23,172 bases of DNA, taken from contig NZ_JAFMZZ010000001.1 in NCBI RefSeq assembly GCF_017356245.1, positions 1,330,788-1,353,959 of the forward strand, given 5' to 3'. The notes under the pieces are model-generated. The model was given only the letters and a program-made list of their open reading frames with translations. It had not been told where the DNA came from and made no database searches. Made by a program: the position numbers and the translations under genes. This document shows, piece by piece, positions 8,814 through 23,172 of the stretch (position 1 is the stretch's first letter; each line of letters begins with the position of its first letter). The stretch comes from Bordetella petrii. Its GTDB lineage: Bacteria; Pseudomonadota; Gammaproteobacteria; Burkholderiales; Burkholderiaceae_B.

Positions 8814-10043
8814 TCAACGGAATATGTGCGTAATCATGGCGGGCTTGCCCGCCTTGACTTCCAGCGTCGTCCGATAGGGCGGCTGTGCAGTATTGCGGAT
8901 GGTGACGGAATACCTGCCGGGGGCCAGGCGCAGGGTCTTCAGTGGCGGCGTCACGCCGCGCGACACGCCATTGACCACGATTTCACCCCAGGGGCGCACG
9001 TTGATGCTGACTCGCACCGGCGGGGGCGGCGGCGCAGCCTCGGCCTCGGCGGACGACTCAGTCGGGGCGCCATCGGTGCTTGGCCCCGCCAGCAGCGCGG
9101 TAGCGTCGGCATTTTCGGCGGGATAGCCCGTCTGCCATTCCGCCAGCGGTGCGGGAATCGCCGCGGCTGGCGTGGGGGCTGCGGGAGCGCTTGGTTCCGG
9201 CTTGGGCGGGGCTGCAGCCGGAGCCGGTGTTTCGACAGGCACCGGCGCCTGCGCTACGGCAGACTCAGAGTGAGTAATTACTCCGTCCGGGGTCTCCGTC
9301 AACCGGCCCCACCAATAGGCGGACACTCCCAGAGTGGCGATGCCCAGCAGAATCGCCTGCACGAACGACCGGAAACTGCTGCGGCGCGGCGCGCTCGGCG
9401 CCTCGGCGGCCACCGCGGGGGCGGCCGACTGGGTCGCCTGGGGAGCCGGCCGGGACGCCTGGGGCGGGGGCGGCAGGGCCAGCAGCTGGGCGAACGCCTG
9501 CACCGTCTGGGGCCGGTCGGCCGGCATGATTGCCAGCCCCGCGTCGATGGCGGCCAGAAAGCCGGCGTCGTATTTGGACAGGCCCATCGCGGCCAGGGGG
9601 CGATAGGTTTCAGCGACCCGCCGTTCGGGGGCCGCCGGTGGACGCTGGCCGGTGATCAGCGAATAGGCGACGGCACTCAGGGCATAGATGTCTGTCCAGG
9701 GGCCGCGCGGCCATTCTGCTGCTTCGGTGTACAGCTCGAACGGCGCGTAGCCGGGCGTCAGGGCCGGCGATTCGCCAGGCCGGGGATAGCCGGACAATGC
9801 CATCAAGTGGGCCCGGCCAGCCTCGTCCATGCCTACCGAATGGACCGAGATATCGCCGCAGATGCGTTCTTCCTGGTGCAGATCGTCGAGCACCGGAATG
9901 AGTTCGGCAATAATGCGCTGAATGCGCGCCTGCGGCACGCCGCCGGCAGTAGTCGCCGCAATGGCGCTGAGCGGACGATGGGCAAGAGGCGCGGCGCCGG
10001 CAAAGGGCCCGCGCGGCGAAGAAAAGCCGGCGGAGGAAAACAT
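8814..10043 (-). CDS. Membrane pseudokinase-like protein: kinase C-lobe only, with PEGA-like domain
   Basis: The protein has 409 residues from the ATG at 10043 (411 from an in-frame TTG at 10049). Residues about 38-215 match the C-lobe of Hanks-type Ser/Thr kinases: a helix before the catalytic loop (IQRIIAELIPVLDDLHQEER), then ICGDISVHSV in place of HRDxKxxN (Asp64 kept, Lys and Asn lost), TPGYAPFE for the APE region, TDIYALSAVAYSLITGQRPP, and DRPQTVQAF. No glycine loop, no VAxK lysine and no DFG (LMALSG instead) are present, so ATP catalysis is unlikely. One transmembrane helix lies near 225-250, then a Pro/Ala-rich linker and a PEGA-like domain (about 340-405, VRVSINVRPWGEIVVNGV) probably in the periplasm. 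It is convergent with the histidine kinase and 31 nt from it. No good ribosome site was found. Confidence 0.75.
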   Translation of the reverse strand: MFSSAGFSSPRGPFAGAAPLAHRPLSAIAATTAGGVPQARIQRIIAELIPVLDDLHQEERICGDISVHSVGMDEAGRAHLMALSGYPRPGESPALTPGYAPFELYTEAAEWPRGPWTDIYALSAVAYSLITGQRPPAAPERRVAETYRPLAAMGLSKYDAGFLAAIDAGLAIMPADRPQTVQAFAQLLALPPPPQASRPAPQATQSAAPAVAAEAPSAPRRSSFRSFVQAILLGIATLGVSAYWWGRLTETPDGVITHSESAVAQAPVPVETPAPAAAPPKPEPSAPAAPTPAAAIPAPLAEWQTGYPAENADATALLAGPSTDGAPTESSAEAEAAPPPPPVRVSINVRPWGEIVVNGVSRGVTPPLKTLRLAPGRYSVTIRNTAQPPYRTTLEVKAGKPAMITHIFR

Positions 10044-10308
10044 GGCCAATTTAAGCTGGAAATAAGCGGTAAATCATTACGCCTGTATGACGGCGTTCGA
10101 TTCTGGCGCAAGCGCGATGCTGAGTTTACTGGAGTTACTTTTAATAACTTAACCTAGCAGTAAGACGCATAATTACTGCGCCGCAGCATGCGCTATTAGC
10201 TCGTACAACGGATATTATCCGAGCATCCTTCCCGGGTTCATTTCACAATGGCTACGCCGGGAACAGGATGTGACTCTTATTCCTCCACAGGCACAGGCTC
10301 AACCGCTC
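10044..10308. promoter_or_regulatory. Divergent spacer between the pseudokinase-like gene and the lipoprotein gene
   Basis: This 265-bp spacer is AT-rich compared with both flanks and has no coding signal. Inverted repeats stand out. 10157-10179 is GCAGTAA, 9 bp, TTACTGC. 10209-10221 is CGGATA-T-TATCCG. 10133-10149 is AGTTA, 7 bp, TAACT. TATTAT inside the second repeat (10213-10218) could be a plus-strand -10 box, but no convincing -35 is placed for it. It probably holds promoters for both genes. Confidence 0.4.
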
Positions 10309-10704
10309 ATGAAGACTCGCGCTTTCTTGCCCTATTTGCTTTGCCTTATGGTGTTCCTTGGCGGTTGCTCCAGTGTGGGCTCCGGCTTCGAAGGCCCACC
10401 GTCGCAGGCCGCCCAGGATACGATGGCTCAGGTCCGGCAGCAGTATGCCGCCGGGCAGTACGGCACGGTAATCCGCACCGTCGCCACGTCCGGCGATATC
10501 GCCACGGCGCCGAAATCGTTGCGCATCGAGGCCTACAAGCTGCAGGCCTTCAGTTACTGCGTACGCAATTACGCGCAATTGTGCGAAGACACCTTCGTAC
10601 GTATTTTGCAATTGGATTCAGCGTTCACGCTGGCGCCCAACGAAGCCGGCCATCCGCAATGGGGGCCCGTATTCAAGGCTGCCCAGGCGCGCGCAGGCAG
10701 CTGA
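10309..10704 (+). CDS. Small outer-membrane-type lipoprotein, possibly TPR-like
   Basis: The protein has 131 residues. The signal peptide MKTRAFLPYLLCLMVFLGG is followed by a lipobox cysteine (LGGC|SS, Cys20), so it should be lipidated; Ser at +2 predicts outer-membrane sorting. The mature part is helical with a repeat-like pattern (QQYAAGQYGTVI; LCEDTFVRILQLDSAF) and ends with GHPQWGPVFKAA. The frame is open from a GTG at 10270, but only the ATG at 10309 puts the signal peptide at the terminus. From memory, this tail resembles lipoproteins annotated TssQ beside type VI secretion genes; that is unverified and no secretion genes occur here. It is divergent from the pseudokinase-like gene and ends at a terminator shared with rpoC. 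Confidence 0.8.
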   Translation: MKTRAFLPYLLCLMVFLGGCSSVGSGFEGPPSQAAQDTMAQVRQQYAAGQYGTVIRTVATSGDIATAPKSLRIEAYKLQAFSYCVRNYAQLCEDTFVRILQLDSAFTLAPNEAGHPQWGPVFKAAQARAGS

Positions 10705-10731
10705 CCCAACGAGCCCGCAACCGGGCGCACG

Positions 10732-10765
10732 AAAAAACGGCCGCTGATTGCTCAGCGGCCGTTTT
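10732..10765. terminator. Bidirectional intrinsic terminator between the lipoprotein gene and rpoC
   Basis: A perfect 14-bp stem (AAAACGGCCGCTGA, 10734-10747, with its complement at 10752-10765) encloses the 4-nt loop TTGC. On the minus strand the stem runs into six U residues; on the plus strand into four. It lies 27 nt after the lipoprotein stop and about 53 nt after the rpoC stop, so it can serve both convergent transcripts. Confidence 0.9.
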
Positions 10766-10818
10766 GCATGGGGCCCGCCACTGCTGCGGCAGGCCCCGCC
10801 GGGGCATGAAGGTATCGC

Positions 10819-19169
<8,351 letters not shown>

Positions 19170-19174
19170 GAGCA

Positions 19175-19178
19175 CTCC
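19175..19178 (-). promoter_or_regulatory. Shine-Dalgarno of rpoB, decides the start
   Basis: GGAG on the minus strand, 5 nt upstream of the ATG at 19169. It lies inside the longer open frame that begins at 19193, so it supports the internal start. Confidence 0.75.
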
Positions 19179-19226
19179 GACTCGAGGTTGCATGGGCCGT
19201 CAACCACGGCCCCAGGTGATACGACT

Positions 19227-19274
19227 CCAGAAAACCCCTCTGCAAAGGGCACCCCGGCAGTAGGGGTTTCCTGG
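19227..19274 (-). other. Large hairpin in the rplL-rpoB spacer
   Basis: Transcript-strand CCAGGAAACCCCT pairs with AGGGGTTTTCTGG over 13 bp, including one G-U, around a 22-nt loop. It follows the attenuator-like stem and ends about 58 nt before the rpoB start. There is no U-run after it. It could be a processing site (RNase III cuts in this spacer in E. coli) or a stabiliser of rpoB mRNA. Confidence 0.55.
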
Positions 19275-19280
19275 AAACGC

Positions 19281-19317
19281 AAAAGCCCGGGGACGGCAAA
19301 CTGCACTGTCCCCGGGC
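19281..19317 (-). terminator. Attenuator-like terminator between rplL and rpoB
   Basis: A perfect 10-bp stem (GCCCGGGGAC with GTCCCCGGGC) has a 13-nt loop and is followed by UUUU on the transcript strand. It sits 15 nt after the rplL stop. In E. coli a partial terminator at the same place lowers rpoBC expression relative to the more abundant L7/L12 and L10. The same function is inferred here from position and structure; the short U-run fits partial termination. Confidence 0.75.
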
Positions 19318-19332
19318 AGTTGACGCAAGGTC

Positions 19333-19713
19333 TTACTTGACTTCGACCTTGGCGCCAGCTTCTTCCAGCTTCTTCTTGGCGGCTTCGGCGTCAGCCTTGG
19401 CGATGCCTTCCTTGACGGGCTTCGGCGCGCCGTCGACCAGGTCCTTGGCTTCCTTCAGACCCAGGCCGGTCAGTTCGCGCACGGCCTTGATGACGCTCAC
19501 CTTGTTGGCGCCGGCTTCAGCCAGCACAACGGTGAATTCGGTCTGCTCTTCAGCAGCGGCAGCACCGCCACCCGCAGCGGGGGCAGCCACGGCCACAGCG
19601 GCGGCAGCAGCCGACACGCCAAATTTTTCTTCCATTTCCTTGATCAGCTCGGACAGTTCGAGCACGGTCATGCCAGCGATGGCGTCAAGGATTTCAGCTT
19701 TGCTAAGTGCCAT
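19333..19713 (-). CDS. rplL: 50S ribosomal protein L7/L12
   Basis: The protein has 126 residues. The N-terminal dimerisation domain (about 1-33) binds L10. An Ala/Gly-rich hinge covers about 34-56. The C-terminal domain ([20 protein letters not shown]) contacts translation factors and stimulates their GTPase activity. The length and hinge are typical. GGAG precedes the ATG. It lies 76 nt after rplJ and before the attenuator-like stem, consistent with the need for more L7/L12 than polymerase subunits. Confidence 0.98.
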   Translation of the reverse strand: MALSKAEILDAIAGMTVLELSELIKEMEEKFGVSAAAAAVAVAAPAAGGGAAAAEEQTEFTVVLAEAGANKVSVIKAVRELTGLGLKEAKDLVDGAPKPVKEGIAKADAEAAKKKLEEAGAKVEVK

Positions 19714-19789
19714 TTTTCAGAACTCCAGAATTGGATAAATGCCAGGTTGGGTGTCGCTCGGTCGTTCAGCGAATTCCGCGGGCGGTGGC

Positions 19790-20314
19790 TTACGCCGCCG
19801 CCTTCTGGTCGCGCACGGCAGCAAGGCCGCGGGCGAACTTGGTGGGAACTTCGTTGAGCGTACGCACGAATTGCGCGATGGGGGCTTGCATGGTGCCCAG
19901 CAGTTTCGACAGCAACTCTTCGCGCGAGGGCATGGTGGCCAGGGCCTTCACGCCTTCTTGGTTCAACAGGTTGTTGGGCAGCGAGCCCGCCTTGATGACC
20001 AGCTTGTCGTTGCTTTTCGCGAAACCTGCGAGGACCTTGGCCGCCGAAACCGGATCTTCGCTGATGCCATAGATCAGCGGACCGGTCAGTTGCTCGGACA
20101 ACGGCTCGAAAGCCGTGCCGGCAACCGCACGACGGGCCAGCGTGTTCTTCAGAACACGCAGGTACACGCCCGATTCACGCGCAGTTTTGCGCAGTACGGT
20201 GACAGAGGCGACGTCCAGACCACGATACTCGGCGATAACAATCGATTGGGCCTTGGCAACAGCTGCCGAGACTTCCTCGATTACCACCGCTTTCTCTTGA
20301 CGATTGAGACTCAC
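19790..20314 (-). CDS. rplJ: 50S ribosomal protein L10
   Basis: L10 is 174 residues, the stalk base that anchors L7/L12 dimers to 23S rRNA. The N-terminal part [23 protein letters not shown] is typical. The start is GTG (20314..20312), with GGAG (20325-20328) 10 nt upstream. L10, with L7/L12, is known in E. coli to repress its own translation by binding the leader before rplJ. Here a 252-nt structured leader precedes the gene. Confidence 0.97.
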   Translation of the reverse strand: MSLNRQEKAVVIEEVSAAVAKAQSIVIAEYRGLDVASVTVLRKTARESGVYLRVLKNTLARRAVAGTAFEPLSEQLTGPLIYGISEDPVSAAKVLAGFAKSNDKLVIKAGSLPNNLLNQEGVKALATMPSREELLSKLLGTMQAPIAQFVRTLNEVPTKFARGLAAVRDQKAAA

Positions 20315-20566
20315 GGTTTGAACACTCCATCAAAAGACGCCTGGGGCCTTGCGGCCTTGCGCGTCAACCGAATGCGGCGCCTGGTTGAGTTCTTCGGGTA
20401 AAGAAATCTTCCTGGGGACGCCGTCTACGCTGGATCCGGACTGGGATAGCTCCGGGATTAAGCGGGGCGCCGGCGATACGGCTGCCGGTGCCCTGCTCCA
20501 GCGGTCTTTGACAGCAGCATCCGGAAATCCGGATGCGGCCCAAAGTTCGTTATTGCCCGCGGCCGA
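20315..20566 (-). promoter_or_regulatory. rplA-rplJ intergenic region, candidate L10 leader
   Basis: This 252-nt spacer separates the L11/L1 genes from the L10/L12/polymerase genes. It holds a perfect 9-bp inverted repeat at 20517-20536 (GCATCCGGA, 2-nt centre) just after the rplA stop, and an imperfect 9-bp stem at 20466-20492 (GGCACCGGC with GCCGGCGCC, one A-C mismatch, 9-nt loop). In many bacteria this is the L10-L7/L12 binding site. The exact conserved kink-turn was not verified by eye. No confident promoter was found, although E. coli has one here. Confidence 0.5.
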
Positions 20567-21265
20567 TCAGTTGGCCGAGAGCGAAGCCACTTCAATGCGC
20601 GCGCCGCCGCCCATGGTGGACGAGACAGCGAGCTTGCGCAGGTAAATACCCTTGGCGGCAGCGGGACGGGCCTTTTGCAGGGCGTCGACCAGCGCGGCCA
20701 GGTTGGTTTGCAACTGTTCCACGCCGAACGAGGCGCGGCCGATGGTGGCGTGAATGATGCCGGCCTTGTCGGTGCGGTACTGGACCTGACCGGCCTTGGC
20801 GTTTTTCACGGCGGTGGCGACGTCAGGGGTGACGGTGCCGACCTTGGGGTTGGGCATCAGGCCACGGGGACCCAGGACCTGGCCCAGGGCGCCCACGACA
20901 CGCATCGTGTCGGGCGAGGCGATGACCACGTCGAAATCGATCTGGCCGCCCTTGATGCGGTCAGCCAGGTCGTCCAGGCCGACGATGTCGGCGCCGGCGG
21001 CGCGCGCGGCTTCGGCCTTGTCGCCCTGGGCGAACACGGCCACGCGGACGCTCTTGCCGGTACCGGCGGGCAGCACCACGGAGCCGCGAACCAGTTGGTC
21101 GGACTTCTTGGGGTCGATGCCCAGCTGCACGGCCACGTCGATGGACTCATCGAACTTGGCGGTGGCGGTTTCCTTGACCAGGGTCAGGGCTTCGGACACG
21201 GGATACAGCTTCGTGCGGTCGATTTTCTTGGCGATGGCGGCGGCGCGCTTGCTCAGTTTTGCCAT
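20567..21265 (-). CDS. rplA: 50S ribosomal protein L1
   Basis: L1 is 232 residues and forms the mobile L1 stalk that handles deacylated tRNA at the E site. The start [16 protein letters not shown] and the motif [15 protein letters not shown] are family hallmarks. Only 2 nt separate it from the rplK stop, and its ribosome site (GAGGGG) is inside the last rplK codons, so the two are translationally coupled. In E. coli L1 represses the rplKA pair; no specific L1 site was proven here. Confidence 0.98.
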   Translation of the reverse strand: MAKLSKRAAAIAKKIDRTKLYPVSEALTLVKETATAKFDESIDVAVQLGIDPKKSDQLVRGSVVLPAGTGKSVRVAVFAQGDKAEAARAAGADIVGLDDLADRIKGGQIDFDVVIASPDTMRVVGALGQVLGPRGLMPNPKVGTVTPDVATAVKNAKAGQVQYRTDKAGIIHATIGRASFGVEQLQTNLAALVDALQKARPAAAKGIYLRKLAVSSTMGGGARIEVASLSAN

Positions 21266-21267
21266 GA

Positions 21268-21699
21268 TCAGATCCCCTCAACCGTGATGCCCATGCTGCG
21301 GGCGCTGCCAGCGATCGTGCGAACGGCGGCGTCCAGGTCGGCCGCGGTCAGATCGGGTTCTTTGGTCTTGGCGATTTCTTCAGCCTGGGCGCGCGTCAGC
21401 GTGCCGACCTTGTCGGTGTGCGGCTTGGCCGAGCCCTTCTGCACGCCGGCGGCCTTCTTGATGAGGACCGTCGCGGGCGGGGTCTTCATGATGAAGGTGA
21501 AGCTCTTGTCGGCGAAGGCGGTGATCACCACCGGAATCGGCAGACCGGGCTCCATGCCCTGGGTCTTGGCGTTGAACGCCTTGCAGAATTCCATGATGTT
21601 CAGGCCACGCTGACCCAGCGCCGGGCCAATCGGGGGGGAGGGGTTCGCCTTACCAGCCGGCACTTGCAGCTTGATAAAGCCGACGATCTTCTTCGCCAT
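21268..21699 (-). CDS. rplK: 50S ribosomal protein L11
   Basis: The protein has 143 residues. The N-terminal proline-rich element [19 protein letters not shown] and the C-terminal rRNA-binding domain ([30 protein letters not shown]) are both intact. It binds the GTPase-associated region of 23S rRNA and is needed for the RelA stringent response. A strong AAGGAG precedes the ATG. The 63-nt gap to nusG contains a small stem (21727-21743, CGCCGC, 5-nt loop). Confidence 0.98.
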   Translation of the reverse strand: MAKKIVGFIKLQVPAGKANPSPPIGPALGQRGLNIMEFCKAFNAKTQGMEPGLPIPVVITAFADKSFTFIMKTPPATVLIKKAAGVQKGSAKPHTDKVGTLTRAQAEEIAKTKEPDLTAADLDAAVRTIAGSARSMGITVEGI

Positions 21700-21726
21700 G
21701 CTTTGCTCCTTGCGGGTTCAAACGCT

Positions 21727-21743
21727 CGCCGCGCTGTGCGGCG
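21727..21743 (-). other. Short hairpin in the nusG-rplK spacer
   Basis: CGCCGC pairs perfectly with GCGGCG around a 5-nt loop. It lies 27 nt before the rplK start and has no U-run. In E. coli, L1 binds the rplK leader; whether this stem takes part is untested. Confidence 0.35.
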
Positions 21744-21762
21744 GGCTCCCCGGGGTTGAAAA

Positions 21763-22296
21763 TCAGGTCTTCTCGACCTGGCTGAAATCGAGCTCGACGG
21801 GCGTGGCGCGGCCAAAAATGGTGACCGACACACGCACCTTGCTCTTTTCGTAATTGACTTCTTCGACGTTGCCGTTGAAGTCTGCAAACGGACCTTCTTT
21901 CACGCGCACCATCTCGCCCACTTCGAACAGGATCTTGGGGCGGGGCTTTTCGACCCCCTCTTCCATCTGGGAGAGGATCTTCTCGACTTCTTTTTCGGAA
22001 ATCGGGGTGGGGCGGTTGCCCGAGCCACCCAGGAAGCCGGTGACGCGGTTGGTGTTCTTGACCAGGTGCCAGGTTTCGTCGGTGAGATCCATCTCGACCA
22101 GGACGTAGCCCGGGAAAATGCGGCGCTCGCTGATGGACTTCTGGCCGCCCTTCATTTCGACGACTTCTTCGGAAGGCACCAGGATGCGGCCGAACGACGT
22201 CTGCAGGCCCGCGCGCTCGATGCGCTCGTTCAAGGCCTTGTGGACGCTTTTTTCCATGCCCGAGTACACATGGACGACATACCAGCGTTTACTCAT
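21763..22296 (-). CDS. nusG: Transcription termination/antitermination factor NusG
   Basis: NusG is 177 residues. The NGN domain (about 1-115, starting [20 protein letters not shown], with [12 protein letters not shown]) binds RNA polymerase. The KOW domain (about 122-177, [19 protein letters not shown]) contacts Rho or ribosomal S10. The length matches the family. It starts 9 nt after secE and is co-transcribed with it, the near-universal secE-nusG pairing. Confidence 0.98.
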   Translation of the reverse strand: MSKRWYVVHVYSGMEKSVHKALNERIERAGLQTSFGRILVPSEEVVEMKGGQKSISERRIFPGYVLVEMDLTDETWHLVKNTNRVTGFLGGSGNRPTPISEKEVEKILSQMEEGVEKPRPKILFEVGEMVRVKEGPFADFNGNVEEVNYEKSKVRVSVTIFGRATPVELDFSQVEKT

Positions 22297-22305
22297 TCGG
22301 CGTCC

Positions 22306-22686
22306 TTATTTCCAGCCCAGCAGCAGGCCGTAGAGTATCCATTCGATGCCCTTGTCGAGCACCCACATCAGCAGCCCCATGATTGCGACGAAGGCAAATA
22401 CTATGCCCGTCATCTGGGTGGTTTCCTTGCGGGTAGGCCAGGAAACCCGCTTGGCTTCGTTGTACGATTCGTTGGCGAAGCTCAGGGTGCGGCGGCCGGG
22501 TTCGCTGAACCAGGCAATGATGGCGGCAATGACCAGCCCGCCGATGAACACACCGATGCGGGCGGCCATGGGCTGGGCGCTGAGCATCGAAAAGCCCACG
22601 ATGCCAGCAATGACAACAAGCACAGCCAACCCGAGCTTGATCCGGTCGGCGGTGCTGGTTACGGTTTCTACGCTGGTATTAGACAT
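22306..22686 (-). CDS. secE: Preprotein translocase subunit SecE
   Basis: SecE is 126 residues, with three transmembrane helices (about 17-36, 42-61 and 92-120) as in E. coli; many bacteria have only one. The conserved amphipathic and hinge motif NEAKRVSWPTRKET lies at about 76-89. It clamps SecY in the inner-membrane SecYEG channel. It is the first protein gene after tRNA-Trp, 131 nt downstream; no confident separate promoter was placed in that gap. Confidence 0.97.
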   Translation of the reverse strand: MSNTSVETVTSTADRIKLGLAVLVVIAGIVGFSMLSAQPMAARIGVFIGGLVIAAIIAWFSEPGRRTLSFANESYNEAKRVSWPTRKETTQMTGIVFAFVAIMGLLMWVLDKGIEWILYGLLLGWK

Positions 22687-22817
22687 TTTGCGACGCGAGC
22701 CGGCCTGGATTGCGCGGCTTGCGGTGATCTCCCGGCGAATTTAAGAGCGAGCGGGGTTGACAACGAACTGGGCCTGGTCGGCCATGACCTTGGCCATCAA
22801 TATTTTGGCCACTAATG

Positions 22818-22893
22818 TGGCAGGGGCAGTAGGAATCGAACCTACAACCTTCGGTTTTGGAGACCGACGCTCTGCCAATTGAGCTATACCCCT
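22818..22893 (-). tRNA. trpT: tRNA-Trp (anticodon CCA)
   Basis: A 76-nt tRNA with an encoded 3' CCA. The acceptor stem AGGGGTA pairs with TGCCCCT and the discriminator is G. The anticodon stem TCGGT/ACCGA encloses the loop CTCCAAA, giving anticodon CCA. The T-arm carries GGTTCGAATCC. Its place between tuf and secE is a conserved proteobacterial arrangement, and it is probably processed from a transcript that continues into secE-nusG. Confidence 0.97.
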
Positions 22894-22928
22894 AAAACGC
22901 TTGCAAGCGATGCATGGCAACTTGCGGA

Positions 22929-22956
22929 ACCATACATAGTACTACTTTTTTGACAA
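22929..22956 (-). promoter_or_regulatory. Predicted promoter of trpT-secE-nusG and downstream genes
   Basis: On the minus strand: -35 TTGTCA (22956..22951, 5 of 6), a 16-bp spacer that includes an A-run, and -10 TATGGT (22934..22929, 4 of 6), followed by a C/G-containing discriminator. The start would lie near 22923, about 30 nt before the tRNA. It sits immediately after the tuf terminator. Confidence 0.6.
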
Positions 22957-22960
22957 ACAT

Positions 22961-22991
22961 GGGAAGCGGGCCCGAAATGGGCCGGCTTCCC
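22961..22991 (-). terminator. Terminator-like hairpin after the right-hand tuf
   Basis: A 13-bp stem with one C-C mismatch (GGGAAGC and GGCCC arms, 5-nt loop) begins 16 nt after the tuf stop. The following U-run is poor (AUGUUUGUC), so termination may be partial or need help, letting some tuf transcripts continue into trpT-secE. Confidence 0.6.
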
Positions 22992-23007
22992 GTGCAAAAC
23001 GCCGGAT

Positions 23008-23172
<165 letters not shown>

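Noticed and set aside
22687..22817. Separate promoter for secE in the tRNA-secE gap
   Set aside because: TTCGTT, 17 bp, TTAAAT can be drawn, but it matches the consensus poorly. The promoter before the tRNA is better and can serve secE.

Overview
The window looks like chromosomal core sequence from a GC-rich betaproteobacterium, most likely of the Bordetella/Achromobacter group (Alcaligenaceae). The grounds are gene order, strong G/C third-position bias, and the length and sequence style of RpoB (1370 aa), RpoC (1412 aa), S12 and EF-G. The family-level assignment comes from recall, not from a search.

Layout. Almost everything is on the minus strand, so transcription reads right to left. At the right edge is the 3' end of one tuf gene with its terminator. 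Next come a promoter, tRNA-Trp and the secE-nusG-rplK-rplA-rplJ-rplL-rpoB-rpoC run (about 22.9 kb down to 10.8 kb). This run carries control structures at the usual places: a long leader before rplJ, an attenuator-like hairpin between rplL and rpoB, and a bidirectional terminator after rpoC. At the left edge (3.6 kb to 0) is the str operon rpsL-rpsG-fusA-tuf. It has its own strong sigma-70-type promoter and a leader of about 255 nt, and the window ends inside the second tuf. The two tuf genes are therefore direct repeats bracketing about 23 kb of essential genes.

Between rpoC and rpsL (about 3.6 to 10.7 kb) lies a block that is not part of the translation/transcription machinery. It contains an OmpR-type regulator with a degenerate receiver (minus strand). 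Divergent from it is a plus-strand operon of an intact OmpR-type response regulator, a secreted LysM-FecR protein and a CHASE2 sensor histidine kinase. Convergent with that operon is a membrane protein made of a kinase C-lobe without an N-lobe, a Pro/Ala-rich linker and a PEGA-like domain. A small lipoprotein with a Cys lipobox is divergent from the kinase-like gene. The parts suggest an envelope-sensing circuit: periplasmic LysM/FecR and CHASE2 sensing, phosphotransfer from the kinase (His555) to the regulator (Asp51), and a second regulator and pseudokinase that may act without phosphorylation. Function and signal are unknown.

No insertion sequence, CRISPR array, prophage or integrase was seen. 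The very long plus-strand ORFs opposite rpoB, rpoC and fusA are judged to be codon-bias shadows.
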